Shown here piece after piece: positions 27,722 through 37,164 of a stretch of 64,000 bases of DNA. Below the pieces are notes generated by a model. It did no database searches. It saw only the letters and a program-made list of their open reading frames with translations, and had not been told where the DNA came from. The stretch is from contig JARRKC010000001.1 of assembly GCA_037388505.1 (NCBI GenBank), forward strand, positions 62,001 through 126,000, in the 5' to 3' direction. Position numbers and translations under genes: made by a program. The stretch comes from JARRKC01 sp037388505. GTDB taxonomy: Bacteria > Acidobacteriota > UBA6911 > RPQK01 > JAPXNP01. The stretch's first letter is position 1; the number at the start of each line of letters is the position of its first letter.

Positions 27722-27875
27722 TTGATTTCATTCCATCCAGGTGGATCCACATCCTGGACGAGCAGCCACCATCCGAAAGCATTTTGCAGACCTGTCACCC
27801 AGGATTCAAACCTCTTCCCACGATTACGAGCGAAGTCTGCGATCCAGGGGGTTTCCCGCGCAGAGGGACCGGATA

Positions 27876-29168
27876 TCAACCCGCCACTGCCACTCCCCGA
27901 GGAGTCCCCTCCTCGGCCGGAATGCGGTCAAGCTGCCGCAAAAGTTCATCACGGACTGCAATGAAATCTTTCATCTGACCCGGGCTCACGCCTTTGTCGG
28001 AGGGGAACGCGACCCACTTCCTCGGATTGAGGAAATGTCCGTGGCGGTCTCGAATCCGATAGTCGAGATGCGGACCGGTCGTCAGACCGCTCGACCCGAC
28101 CCGGCCGATGCGATCTCCCTGGGCAACCGATTGCCCCGCTTTGACGAGGATCTTCGAGAGGTGCAGGTAGTAGGTCACGTATCCATTGGGATGACGGATC
28201 TCGACGAGCCTTCCATTTTCCCCTTTCCAGCCCGCAAAAATCACCCGGCCGCTGGCCGATGCCAGGACCGGAGTCCCGGCTGGAGCGGCGAAGTCGACAC
28301 CCAAATGGGGCCGACGCCTGCCCAGCACCGGGTGAAACCGAGAGACCGAGTAGCCGGAAGAAATCCGATAGTCATACTTGAAGGGGACCTTGAGGAATGC
28401 CTTCTTGAGGCTCTTGCCATCGGCATCGAAGTAGTGTGCTTTCCCGGTCTTCGGATCCGGAAAACGAAACGCATAGAAGGTTCGGCCTCCGTGCGTGAAC
28501 TCGAGGACTCGGATCGCTCCGTATTTCACGAAGTGACCGCCGTAGAACTCCTTCTCGAGAATGGCGCGGTAAGAGTCATCGGGCTGAATCGCAGTGAAGT
28601 CGACGTCCCACTGCAGCAGTTCGTGCATCGACATGGCCAGTTGGCCGGATTCCCCCTGCTCCACGATGGAGTTCCAGAAATTGTCCTCAATGCGCCCGGC
28701 CAGGTGGACGACGTTCGTCTGGAAGTCCTTTTCCCTGATCTCGGCGTCATATCCTTCCGCCGAAGGGCGAACGACGAGAAAGTGGGATTCATCGATGTCG
28801 TATTCGAAACTTCTGAACCGGCCGTTCGACGAGAGTTCGACGGCGTAGCGATGCCCCGCCACGACGCGGTTGAGGTTGTGGACTTTTCGCGTCTGCTCAA
28901 TCAGCTTGTGAATGTCCTGCGGAGTGAATCCATAGGGGGTTAACACGTCACGCAGATTCGAATTCCGGGGGAACTCGTCCTCAATCCATTTCACTTTCAA
29001 CTCGTCAGGTACAGGTGGCCCCATGGGAAGCTGGACTTCGAGCGGCTTCTGTTCAGATTCGAGGGCTGTGTTCTCGTCGCTCATCCGCAGTGAACTGACC
29101 AGCAGCAACACCAGCCCGGCGCCGAGAACGACCACCGCGAAGAACGTATGCTTGCGAGAAAACTTCAA
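27876..29168 (-). CDS. M23-family peptidoglycan endopeptidase (membrane-anchored)
   Basis: About 430 residues from a TTG start at 29168, preceded by AGGAAGG 8 bases upstream; a GTG at 29177 and longer frames into coaD have worse spacing. A membrane anchor or signal lies at about 5-25 (HTFFAVVVLGAGLVLLLV). The middle has an OapA/LysM-like region (DVLTPYGFTPQDIHKLI). The peptidase domain starts at about 300 with zinc ligands in RRPHLGVDFAAP, then YYLHLS and GPHLDYRI. Such proteins cut peptide cross-links or act in division. All zinc ligands appear present, so it should be active rather than an EnvC/NlpD-like activator. Confidence 0.9.
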   Translation of the reverse strand: MKFSRKHTFFAVVVLGAGLVLLLVSSLRMSDENTALESEQKPLEVQLPMGPPVPDELKVKWIEDEFPRNSNLRDVLTPYGFTPQDIHKLIEQTRKVHNLNRVVAGHRYAVELSSNGRFRSFEYDIDESHFLVVRPSAEGYDAEIREKDFQTNVVHLAGRIEDNFWNSIVEQGESGQLAMSMHELLQWDVDFTAIQPDDSYRAILEKEFYGGHFVKYGAIRVLEFTHGGRTFYAFRFPDPKTGKAHYFDADGKSLKKAFLKVPFKYDYRISSGYSVSRFHPVLGRRRPHLGVDFAAPAGTPVLASASGRVIFAGWKGENGRLVEIRHPNGYVTYYLHLSKILVKAGQSVAQGDRIGRVGSSGLTTGPHLDYRIRDRHGHFLNPRKWVAFPSDKGVSPGQMKDFIAVRDELLRQLDRIPAEEGTPRGVAVAG

Positions 29169-29196
29169 GAACGCCACCTTCCTGATCGTCCGAGAT

Positions 29197-29688
29197 TCAA
29201 GCCCGTCCGAGTTTCTTGAGAAGCCCGCGCTCGACTTCATCGGGCACCAGTCCGCGCACACTGCCTCCCAGCGAAAAGACCTCCTTGACCAGACTCGAGC
29301 TGAGATACGTATACTCCTCGGCGGGCACGAGGAAGATGGTCTCGAGCCTGTCTTCGAGTCGTCGATTCATCAACGCCATCTGAAACTCGTAGTCGAAATC
29401 GCTGACTGCCCGAATCCCGCGGATGATCGCCGAGGCTCCTCGCGAAACCGCATAGTTCACGAGCAACCCCTTGAAGCTGTCGATCTCGACATTATGCCAT
29501 CGGCTCGTGACACTCGACAGGAGCGCCATGCGCTCCTCGAGCGAAAACAACGGCGCCTTCTCAGGGTTCTGCGAAACCGCCACCGTCACTTCATCGAACA
29601 AACGACAGCCCCGCTCGATGATATCCAGGTGACCATTCGTCACCGGATCGAACGTGCCCGGATAGAGCGCGCGGACGATGCGAGACAT
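29197..29688 (-). CDS. coaD: Phosphopantetheine adenylyltransferase
   Basis: 163 residues, full length. Penultimate step of coenzyme A synthesis. T/HxGH motif in YPGTFDPVTNGHLDI and the conserved VRGIRAVSDFDYE and SSSLVKEV segments are intact. It precedes the M23 gene by 28 bases and is divergent from an outer-membrane protein gene, with about 60 bases between. Confidence 0.97.
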   Translation of the reverse strand: MSRIVRALYPGTFDPVTNGHLDIIERGCRLFDEVTVAVSQNPEKAPLFSLEERMALLSSVTSRWHNVEIDSFKGLLVNYAVSRGASAIIRGIRAVSDFDYEFQMALMNRRLEDRLETIFLVPAEEYTYLSSSLVKEVFSLGGSVRGLVPDEVERGLLKKLGRA

Positions 29689-29750
29689 AGCGGGAATAGA
29701 TTATTAAATGCAACCCAGAGCCAACGCAAACCCTGATACACTTGGGCGCC

Positions 29751-30341
29751 ATGATCACGGTTCGACGGGCTCTCCGCCTTCTGCTCTGGTTCATGGTCGG
29801 AACCGGCTGCTTGACCGGCCTGTCCGCCCAGAACATCGAAGGCGGCATGCACGTCGGCTATGCGTTCCTTCATGGGATCACGGTACTGAGGAGTGAAACA
29901 GGTCCTGAGTATGGTGTCTGGCTGAATCTCTGGCCGACGGATAGCGTGGCTGTCTCGGCGGACTGGTCCTACATCTACCGCGACGAGTTCCGGCAGGACG
30001 TCGGGGACTTCACCTATGGGGAAGTACGAAGGAATCGCCAGCACGTCGATCTGACCCTGCAGTATTCCTTCCTGCGCCATCGCCGCTGGAGTGCCTTCGG
30101 AGAAATTGGCGGGGGCTTTCTGTACAACAACCGGCACATCGACAACCTTCACAACCTGCCGGGCTTCTATCCGTCAGGAAAGCAGAGCACCCGGAGGGGA
30201 GTGTTCACCATCGGAGGCGGGCTCCGGCGCGACTTGATCGCACACCTGCATTGGGTGGGAGAGGTGAAGTTCCACAACCCGGGCTCAAGCGACGCCCAGA
30301 CCGTTCGCCTCATCACGGGACTCACGATTTCCTGGAGATGA
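29751..30341 (+). CDS. Small outer-membrane beta-barrel protein, unknown role
   Basis: About 196 residues with a signal peptide ending near LSAQ. The mature part alternates aromatic strands (GVWLNLWPTDSVAVSADWSY, HVDLTLQYSFL, FGEIGGGFLYN) and ends in an aromatic C-terminal strand (GLTISWR), typical of an eight-strand OmpA/OmpW-size barrel. TACACT at 29737-29742 ends 8 bases before this ATG; an earlier start at 29742 would lie inside it. No Shine-Dalgarno. Confidence 0.75.
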   Translation: MITVRRALRLLLWFMVGTGCLTGLSAQNIEGGMHVGYAFLHGITVLRSETGPEYGVWLNLWPTDSVAVSADWSYIYRDEFRQDVGDFTYGEVRRNRQHVDLTLQYSFLRHRRWSAFGEIGGGFLYNNRHIDNLHNLPGFYPSGKQSTRRGVFTIGGGLRRDLIAHLHWVGEVKFHNPGSSDAQTVRLITGLTISWR

Positions 30342-30430
30342 CAGAAGGATATCGGTGAGTGGGGGGAGGTTGAGAGCTCCGAGGGTCTGTTGCCCCAATG
30401 GTCGAAGCGGAGATTCTTCCAGCTTTCCCC

Positions 30431-30459
30431 TTGACAGCCGTGCCGATCCTTCCTAACAT
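30431..30459 (+). promoter_or_regulatory. Promoter TTGACA-17-TAACAT upstream of the ECF sigma operon
   Basis: TTGACA at 30431-30436 and TAACAT at 30454-30459 with an ideal 17-base spacer. It looks like a housekeeping promoter and would give a leader of about 60 bases before the sigma start at 30527. A second, auto-regulated ECF promoter is not obvious. Confidence 0.65.
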
Positions 30460-30526
30460 TCCCCTGTCGATTCCCCGCCTCTGAGGCGTCGTTTGCCTCG
30501 CCGTCCCGTTCTCTCGGCCCTGAATC

Positions 30527-31096
30527 TTGTCGCATCTGACGCAGATTTGGAAGGATCGACGGAAGAGTCTCAAAGCCTTGGCATCCGCCGTCGTGCCCAC
30601 CCCCCACCACGTGGACGACGTCCTGCAGGAGGCCTTTGCCAAAGTCCTGAAGAGCAAACGGAGGTTTGGAAGCAGTGCCGATGCTTACAAGTATCTTCGC
30701 ACCTCCGTCCTGACTGTCGCCATTGATTGCTACCGGCGACTGAAGCGCCATCACCGCCTGTTCCAGGCCTGCGATGTCCAGAACGTCTACCGGCCGTCGT
30801 CGATCCGCGAGGACCCGCTGGACCGACTGATCCGTGCCGAGGAAGCCGATCGCAAGAGCGCCTTGATGGCGGAGGTCCAAGCCGCCATCAAGGAACTCAC
30901 GCCGGAGCAACAAGAGGCGATCCACGCCTTCTTCGGCAAGCGGAAGCAAGTGTCGCTGAAGGAGTACTGTATGGAATCAGGAGTTTCTTACTCCACCCTG
31001 CGCTGCCGTATGCTCCAGGGCATCGACCGGATCCGGGATCGACTCCATGAACGAAACATCGAAGGTTTTGTGGACGACCAGGAGAATCAGTCATGA
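30527..31096 (+). CDS. ECF-type RNA polymerase sigma factor
   Basis: 189 residues. Region 2 is visible near the N-terminus (HHVDDVLQEAFAKVL), followed by an extended linker, and region 4 as ELTPEQQEAIHAFF and the helix-turn-helix VSYSTLRCRMLQGIDRIRDRL. TTG is the first possible start and has no ribosome site, so the true start is uncertain. The stop overlaps the anti-sigma ATG (ATGA), making a coupled sigma/anti-sigma pair followed by a TPR-CHAT protein. The target genes are unknown. Confidence 0.85.
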   Translation: MSHLTQIWKDRRKSLKALASAVVPTPHHVDDVLQEAFAKVLKSKRRFGSSADAYKYLRTSVLTVAIDCYRRLKRHHRLFQACDVQNVYRPSSIREDPLDRLIRAEEADRKSALMAEVQAAIKELTPEQQEAIHAFFGKRKQVSLKEYCMESGVSYSTLRCRMLQGIDRIRDRLHERNIEGFVDDQENQS

Positions 31097-31785
31097 AGTG
31101 CGCAGACATCCCTCTCCCTGAACTGGTTCGTGGCGACTTACCTGAGGATATGGCATCCCTCGTGCGGGCTCACCTGGCGTCCTGCAGCAGGTGCCGGGAG
31201 CGTGCGCGGATCATGGCAGTTCTCGAAGTTTCCGAGACGGCCCGGGTGACGTCGACCCGCCGTCGTGTCCGTCCGTTGGCTGTCGCTGCATCAGTCATCC
31301 TGGCAGGCATCCTGATACTGCTTCTGCGTCACCTCGAGGTGGGACAGACGTCGCCGAACCTCGCGGCCTCATGGGCAACAGACGAGGCCTATCCCTATGT
31401 CGGCCTGACGGTACGTAGCTCTGAGAATGGCTCGGATCAGGAACGAAGCCAGGCCTTCTCCGCCTACCAACACGGTGAATATGCCGCTGCTGCCAAGGAT
31501 CTCATGCGTCTCGAGAGCGATCCGGAAGTCACCTTCTATTTGGGTGTCTCCCTCTACTTGTCCGGAGAGACGGAGGCCGCTTCACACTACCTGTCGGAGG
31601 CGGCGCAGACCGAAGGCTGGCAGGAACCTGCACGCTGGTATCTCGCCAACGCTCTCCTCAGAGACGGGCAGGTGTCGGCGGCCCGGCAGACGTTGACCGA
31701 ACTGACAGGAGAACATGGTGAATTCCAGCGACAGGCAGGAGAGCTGCTCCAGAAGCTGGCCACCGTTTCCGACCGGTCTCCGTGA
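31093..31785 (+). CDS. Anti-sigma factor: zinc-finger, membrane segment and extracytoplasmic TPR-like domain
   Basis: 230 residues. The N-terminal zf-HC2 (ZAS) motif is HLASCSRC (H-x3-C-x2-C) at about residues 27-34, one TM lies at about 58-76 (LAVAASVILAGILILLL). The part after the membrane has TPR-like helices (AFSAYQHGEYAAAAKDLM, FYLGVSLYLSGETEAASHYL). It should hold the sigma factor at the membrane until a signal outside the cytoplasm is received. The helical-repeat outer domain suggests sensing by protein contact. Confidence 0.87.
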   Translation: MKCADIPLPELVRGDLPEDMASLVRAHLASCSRCRERARIMAVLEVSETARVTSTRRRVRPLAVAASVILAGILILLLRHLEVGQTSPNLAASWATDEAYPYVGLTVRSSENGSDQERSQAFSAYQHGEYAAAAKDLMRLESDPEVTFYLGVSLYLSGETEAASHYLSEAAQTEGWQEPARWYLANALLRDGQVSAARQTLTELTGEHGEFQRQAGELLQKLATVSDRSP

Positions 31786-31800
31786 AGTTCCCGAATCCCA

Positions 31801-34323
31801 ATGAAATCAATTTGGCTTCCCTCTATTCTGTTGTTCACGATTTCCTGCGGAATCTGCGGGGCCGTCGAGGGTCCCGGCCAGCGTGACCTGTTGTCCCTCT
31901 ATCGGACGTCCCCGCTACAGGCCCACCGTTTTCTGCGCAATCTCATCCTGAACGGCCACTCTTGCAGAGGCGCCATTGAGCGCCTGGAGCGAATCACCGG
32001 TGATCGCTCCTTCGAAGCGTTGAAACTAAGTCCCGAACGGCTCGGGTCCACCCTGCGCCTGCGGACCCGTGCCGCCGACCTGTGGGAAGCGGGTCAGCTC
32101 GCTTCCGCTCGACTCCTCTTCACTCGAGCCGAGAAGGGATTTCGACGAATCGGCGCATCCTCGGAAGCGCTGTTCTGTCTCTATCTCCGTGCCGAAATCC
32201 TGGCACAGGAAGAGAACTTCGGAGATTGCCTGCGACTGCTCGACCAGGGTCTCCGAGAGAGCCGACAGCATGAGTATAGCTACCTCACAGCCCTGCTTTG
32301 CCAGAGCTCCGGTTTCGTCCAGTGGTACAAGGATCAGCTGCCCGAAAGCGCTCAGTCGTTCGGCCGAGCTCTCGCGATCTGGAAGCAGATTCCGTTTCGC
32401 GACGGAATCGTGGCTTCCTGGAACAACCTCGCCCTGCTCTACGATCAGCTGGGTCTCCCGGACCGGGCTTCGGACTGCTACCTGGAAGCCCTGGCCGGCC
32501 TTACCACGGAAACGGAGCGAGAGATCCGTGGCCAATTGTTGCTGAACTACGCCGTCTTCTCGTTCCGTGAGGGCAATGCCCGAAGGGCTTCCTGTTTCCT
32601 CGAGCTTGCCCGTCACTATGCCGAGCTCGCCCCGGCCGATTTCGCCTTGGCCGAAGCTGAAATCAAACAAGATCGGTCGAAGCTCCCGCCCGATGCCACG
32701 GGTTCGGCCGAAGTTCAGGGACTGATACAGGAGGCCGACCGCTTGTCCGATGACCATCCGGACCAGGCCCGCCGCCTGCTCGTGAAATCCCGCGATGCGG
32801 CCCGTCGATTGGGTCTGAGGTTGTTCGAGCGCAAGGCGGCCGTGGAAATCGGCCGACTCCTCATCCAACAGTCCCTGTTCGAGGAAGCGGTCCGACACTA
32901 TCGTTCGGCACTCGATCGCGAAGAATTCCTCTTCAACATCGACGCCGCCTTTCCGTTTCGAAGAGCGGTCTCTCCGTTTCTGGACGGATGGGTTCGCGCG
33001 CTGGTCGCGCTCGGAAGATCCGACGAGGCGCGTCGAGCCATCCAGTGGTTTGCCCGGCTTCGACTTCTGAAGGCGGATGCCCTCTTGAACCAACGTGGGT
33101 TCCAATTTCCGACCGAGATGCCTCCAGACCCTCTCGACGATGTAGCTGCCAATGCCATCCATGCTCCCGTCCGACTGGTCGATCCGTTCGTGCCCGGCGC
33201 CGACCCGGCGCCGTTGCGGGAGGACATGTCGGTGATGGAACTGTGGCCCGACCGTGATCAGGTCTACGTATGGCTCGACCGAGGCCGCGAAAGCAAGTTC
33301 TTCCGCCTCTCCTGCGGTGGCCAACTCGGCTCTCTTCTCGAGCGTCTTGATCGTACGTTGCGCACGGCAGGAAGCTCGCTGCCTCCGGCGCCGGCCGCCT
33401 CCCTTCTAGAGAACCTGTCCCGGCATCTGCTCCACCCGCTGGAATCTCAGCTGGTTGTCCCACGACTCCTGCTCGTCCCCCACAAGGGACTCCAGCTTCT
33501 GCCGTTCGAACTGCTGAGACTCAGCGATGGCACACTCCTCGGCGACCGATACTTAACCAGCTACCTTCCCGTTCCCGAACGGCGCTTCACGCAATCACGA
33601 CCGGTTCGGTCATCTCCGGTCGTCCTCTATTCGAGGAACCTTCTCGAGCGCCGGACGGCCCGCCTCGAACTCGAGTCCCTGATGCGATTCCGGCCGGCTC
33701 CGCGGATCCTTGAGCTGACTGGCGCGAGCGCTGCGCGAACAGGGGTCTGGATCCATATTGCGGGTCACCTCCACCTCAATGACCGCTTCTGGTATTTGTC
33801 CCGATTGGGCGGGGAACCTCGAGGTCTCGGAATCATGGAGCTTCTGGACCGGCCCCTCGACTGTGAAATGCTGGTCCTTGCCGCCTGTGACGGCGCCCGG
33901 CCCGGGGGCGGCGCGTTTCCGTACTGGATGGGCGCCTCGGAGCTCCTGCTCGCTCGCGGAGCGCAGTCGCTGATCATGAGTCGCTGGCAACTGGCGGAAC
34001 GGTCGGTACCCATTCTGCTGCACCTGTACCGGCTTGTCGGCGAGGGGGTTCCGATCGATGAGGCTCTGGCGCTATCCCGTCGCCGCTTCAGAGACTCCCG
34101 CAAGGACGACTTTCCTGCGGAGCACCCTTTCTTCTGGGCGGGCATCGTCCATATCGGCTGGCCCGGGCGGGTTCTCTCCAGCACGACCGCGCCGGCTGCT
34201 CCCGACCTTTCCTTGATGCTGGCTGCAATAGCGACGGCCACCGGCCTATGGTGCGCAGCGAGGACATGGAAACGGAGGAAGCCGCACGGACGGTCACGGA
34301 CGAACGGCCGACTAACGCGATAA
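31801..34323 (+). CDS. TPR-CHAT protein (caspase-like protease fold)
   Basis: 840 residues. The first 450 or so are TPR-like pairs (SARLLFTRAEKGFRRIG, WNNLALLYDQLGLPDRASDCYLEAL). The C-terminal 300 form a CHAT domain: the catalytic histidine is in HIAGHLHLN (about residue 652) and the cysteine in LAACDGAR (about 696), then the family ending HPFFWAGIVHIG. One short hydrophobic segment (about 795-815) follows and the tail is basic. Start 15 bases after the anti-sigma stop. CHAT proteins cut partner proteins or act as sensors. Its target could be the anti-sigma factor, which is inference. Both catalytic residues are intact. Confidence 0.87.
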   Translation: MKSIWLPSILLFTISCGICGAVEGPGQRDLLSLYRTSPLQAHRFLRNLILNGHSCRGAIERLERITGDRSFEALKLSPERLGSTLRLRTRAADLWEAGQLASARLLFTRAEKGFRRIGASSEALFCLYLRAEILAQEENFGDCLRLLDQGLRESRQHEYSYLTALLCQSSGFVQWYKDQLPESAQSFGRALAIWKQIPFRDGIVASWNNLALLYDQLGLPDRASDCYLEALAGLTTETEREIRGQLLLNYAVFSFREGNARRASCFLELARHYAELAPADFALAEAEIKQDRSKLPPDATGSAEVQGLIQEADRLSDDHPDQARRLLVKSRDAARRLGLRLFERKAAVEIGRLLIQQSLFEEAVRHYRSALDREEFLFNIDAAFPFRRAVSPFLDGWVRALVALGRSDEARRAIQWFARLRLLKADALLNQRGFQFPTEMPPDPLDDVAANAIHAPVRLVDPFVPGADPAPLREDMSVMELWPDRDQVYVWLDRGRESKFFRLSCGGQLGSLLERLDRTLRTAGSSLPPAPAASLLENLSRHLLHPLESQLVVPRLLLVPHKGLQLLPFELLRLSDGTLLGDRYLTSYLPVPERRFTQSRPVRSSPVVLYSRNLLERRTARLELESLMRFRPAPRILELTGASAARTGVWIHIAGHLHLNDRFWYLSRLGGEPRGLGIMELLDRPLDCEMLVLAACDGARPGGGAFPYWMGASELLLARGAQSLIMSRWQLAERSVPILLHLYRLVGEGVPIDEALALSRRRFRDSRKDDFPAEHPFFWAGIVHIGWPGRVLSSTTAPAAPDLSLMLAAIATATGLWCAARTWKRRKPHGRSRTNGRLTR

Positions 34324-34343
34324 TCAGAGGGATTCTTCCCGTT

Positions 34344-34382
34344 CGTCTGCACTCATCCGTGTCGGTCCGTGTCCGTCCGTGT
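34344..34382. repeat. GTCCGTGTCGGTCCGTGT repeat at the rsmD 3' end
   Basis: Imperfect tandem copies of (g)tccgtg(t) lie over the stop codon and last 10 or so codons of rsmD, which end in TRTDTDRHG. A related stretch, cacggacggtcacggacg, lies about 60 bases left, in the end of the CHAT gene. Confidence 0.7.
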
Positions 34383-34919
34383 TTCGAGCAGCAAATGCAG
34401 ATTGTCCCCCCCTTCGAGCGTGCGCCGGATCTCGAGGCCGGAAGGAAGGATAGCCAGGTTCTGCTTCTTGAAGATCTCCAGGATGACGGTCGTCTCCGGA
34501 CCGCACAGATCTCCCTCTGCGACCCTCTCTAGAAGTTTCCGGTACCGGTGATAGCCGTACGGAGGATCCAGGAAAATGAAGTCGAACGCCGACTTCCCGG
34601 CCAGTCTGCGGAGCGCTACGAACGCATCCTCGTTACGGACCTGATAGCCGATCTCGATCCCGCACAGCGCGAGGTTCTTCTTCAAGAGCGCAATCGCCTC
34701 GGGATCACGATCGTTGAAGACCACCTGTCGGGCGCCGCGACTGAGAGCTTCGAGCCCTACGGCCCCCGATCCGGCGAAGAGATCCAGCCAGCTGCTCCCA
34801 TGAACCGACGTGCCGAGAACGTCGAACAGGCTCTCCCGGAGTCGATCCGACGTCGGCCGGATGGTACCCCGGACGGTTCCCAGTCGGCGCCCCTTGTAGA
34901 GCCCCCCAATGATCCGCAT
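34353..34919 (-). CDS. rsmD: 16S rRNA (guanine-966-N2)-methyltransferase
   Basis: 188 residues, RsmD family length. N-terminal MRIIGGLYKGRRLGT, SAM site DLFAGSGAVGLEALSRGA, and catalytic FLDPPYG (DPPY) at about residue 130. Modifies 16S rRNA during small-subunit assembly. The last 9 residues come from an intergenic-type repeat. It follows recG by 9 bases and is often found next to coaD in other genomes; here coaD is about 5 kb away. Confidence 0.95.
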   Translation of the reverse strand: MRIIGGLYKGRRLGTVRGTIRPTSDRLRESLFDVLGTSVHGSSWLDLFAGSGAVGLEALSRGARQVVFNDRDPEAIALLKKNLALCGIEIGYQVRNEDAFVALRRLAGKSAFDFIFLDPPYGYHRYRKLLERVAEGDLCGPETTVILEIFKKQNLAILPSGLEIRRTLEGGDNLHLLLETRTDTDRHG

Positions 34920-34928
34920 AAGGCACTC

Positions 34929-37067
34929 TCATCCTATCTGAAAGAGTCCGTAACGGTCCTTCCACTCTGCGGCCAGCCGGGCCATCTCCCGTTCCGAATC
35001 GGGATCGGATGGATCCAGGGCAGCGACATACTGCTCCGCTTCACGCCGAGCCATCTCGAGGAGTCTTCGGTCCTTCAGCACATTCCCGATGAAGAACTCC
35101 GGCATTCCGGATTGGCGGGTACCGGCAAACTGACCGGGGCCTCGAATCTCCAAATCCTTCTCTGCGATGACGAACCCGTCGTTGGTTCTCCGCATGATCT
35201 CCAGCCGCTCGTAAGCCTCCTTCGACGATACCCGATCGACCAGAAGAATGCACAGTCCCGGATCCCTGCCCCTCCCGATCCTGCCACGCAGCTGGTGAAG
35301 TTGAGACAGGCCAAACCTCTCGGCGTGTTCGATCACCATGACCGAAGCGTTCGGCACGTCGATACCGACTTCGATGACGGTCGTCGAAACCAGAATCCGT
35401 ACCGAACCAGCCAGGAACTCCGCCATCAGTTCGTCCTTGTCCTTGCTCTTCAAACGGCCATGCATGAGGCCCACTCGAAAATCGGGAAAGACATCCAGGC
35501 TCAGGTGTTCAGCCATTTCAGTGGCCGCCTTCAGGTCGATCCCGGCCGATTCTTCGACCAATGGATAGACGATGTAGACCTGCCGATCTTGTTCCAGATG
35601 CTTTCGGATGACCCGGTAAACCTCGTCCCGACTCTGCTCGGCTTTGATCACCGTCTTGACGGGCTGACGGCCCGGTGGCAGTTCATCGAGAACCGACACA
35701 TCCAGGTCTCCGTATACCGTGAGGGCCAGACTCCTGGGAATCGGTGTTGCCGTCATGACCAGAGTGTCCGGCTGAGACCCCTTTTCCATCAAGCGGGAGC
35801 GCTGTAGGACACCAAAACGGTGCTGCTCGTCGATGATGGCCAGAGCCAATTCGCGGAACTCGACGGTCCCCTGAATCAAGGCGTGGGTGCCGACGAGAAG
35901 ATCGACTTCACCGGCTTTCAGTCGCGCATGCAGCGCCTCTCGTTCGCGCTTCTTCGTCGCCGAGGTCAGCAGTTCCACTCGGTATCCGGCCGCTTCGAGG
36001 ACCTGGGTGCTGGTCCGATAATGCTGCTCCGCCAGCAGTTCGGTCGGCGCCATCAGGCAGACCTGGTAGCCGTTTTCGATTACGACCGCAGCGGACAAGA
36101 GCGCCACGATCGTTTTCCCGGAACCGACATCACCCTGCAGCAGCCGGGACATCGGTTTGGTCGCACGCAGGTCGTCGACGATCTCTTTGAGCACCCGCTT
36201 CTGGGCGCCTGTCAAATGAAACGGCAGGAGGCTCTTCAGCCGGTCGCGGACCCGGTCATTGATCGTGATGTGATGGTTCTTCGCGATCGCAAGTCGGCGC
36301 CGACGAATCAGCTGAAGCCCGCGTTGAAAGAGAAAGAACTCTTCGAAGATCAGGCGCCGGAACGCAGGCGTCTGGTGCTGCGCGAGCTTTGCCAGCAGGA
36401 CCGCGTTCTCTTCCGGGCCTCCGCTGTCCGGAAAATGCACCTGCCGGAAACTGTCTCGCAGACCGGGGAACTTCCAGCGCTTACGTAGGGCCCCAGGCAG
36501 CGGATCCTCGAGATCCGGCTCCAGGTCTTGGATCAGCTTGAAGATGATCTGACGGAGGACGCGGCTGCTCATATCTTCGATGCGGCGATAGATGGGGACG
36601 ATTCGACCGGTGTGAAGCGTAGGATCGCTCTCCTCGCCGAGGATCTCGAAGTCGGGATTGAGCATCGAAAGGGAATTCGAAAACCTGTCGAACTTGGGAA
36701 CCCCGTAGAAGACCACGCTCTGCCCGCGCTTGAAAACCTTCGACAAATACTGCTGATTGAAGAACTTCACGGGCATCGATCCGGAACCATCCCGCACCAG
36801 GACTTCGAAGATTTTCGTGCCCTGGCGGCTGGTCGTATAGCCGCCCGCCACCAGGACGGTCGTTTGAATGACGCATTCCTGGTCTGCCCGGAGCGAGCGG
36901 ATCTCCAAAAAGCGGCTGCGGTCCTCGTAGCGAAAAGGAAGATAGCGAAGGAGGTCCCCCGCCGTATGAATATGAGCACCCTCCAGGATCCCGGCACGAC
37001 GGGGTCCCACCCCTTTCAGATAGCGAGCCGGTGTCTCCAGATCGATCGCCATTGCATCTATCCTCAT
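34929..37067 (-). CDS. recG: ATP-dependent DNA helicase RecG
   Basis: 712 residues, normal RecG size. N-terminal OB/wedge domain, then helicase motifs GDVGSGKTIVALL (Walker A), IIDEQHRFG (motif II, DEQH), MTATPIPRSLALT, and the RecG-typical QLHQLRGRIGRG. Works on stalled forks and branched DNA. AAGGAG sits 8 bases before the ATG at 37067, so the short N-terminal MRIDAM extension is accepted. Confidence 0.97.
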   Translation of the reverse strand: MRIDAMAIDLETPARYLKGVGPRRAGILEGAHIHTAGDLLRYLPFRYEDRSRFLEIRSLRADQECVIQTTVLVAGGYTTSRQGTKIFEVLVRDGSGSMPVKFFNQQYLSKVFKRGQSVVFYGVPKFDRFSNSLSMLNPDFEILGEESDPTLHTGRIVPIYRRIEDMSSRVLRQIIFKLIQDLEPDLEDPLPGALRKRWKFPGLRDSFRQVHFPDSGGPEENAVLLAKLAQHQTPAFRRLIFEEFFLFQRGLQLIRRRRLAIAKNHHITINDRVRDRLKSLLPFHLTGAQKRVLKEIVDDLRATKPMSRLLQGDVGSGKTIVALLSAAVVIENGYQVCLMAPTELLAEQHYRTSTQVLEAAGYRVELLTSATKKREREALHARLKAGEVDLLVGTHALIQGTVEFRELALAIIDEQHRFGVLQRSRLMEKGSQPDTLVMTATPIPRSLALTVYGDLDVSVLDELPPGRQPVKTVIKAEQSRDEVYRVIRKHLEQDRQVYIVYPLVEESAGIDLKAATEMAEHLSLDVFPDFRVGLMHGRLKSKDKDELMAEFLAGSVRILVSTTVIEVGIDVPNASVMVIEHAERFGLSQLHQLRGRIGRGRDPGLCILLVDRVSSKEAYERLEIMRRTNDGFVIAEKDLEIRGPGQFAGTRQSGMPEFFIGNVLKDRRLLEMARREAEQYVAALDPSDPDSEREMARLAAEWKDRYGLFQIG

Positions 37068-37164
37068 CAGTCATTCTCCTTCGGTCAAGTGGCGGTTACA
37101 CCAACCTCCGTACGGCCTGTCTGAGCGGACCTGCCTTCTTCCCGGCCTATGCTATAGTTGCAGC

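Noticed and set aside
31801..34323. TPR-CHAT protein as a CRISPR type III-E (Craspase) partner
   Set aside because: No Cas7-11, Cas1 or array is near; the neighbours are ECF sigma and anti-sigma genes.
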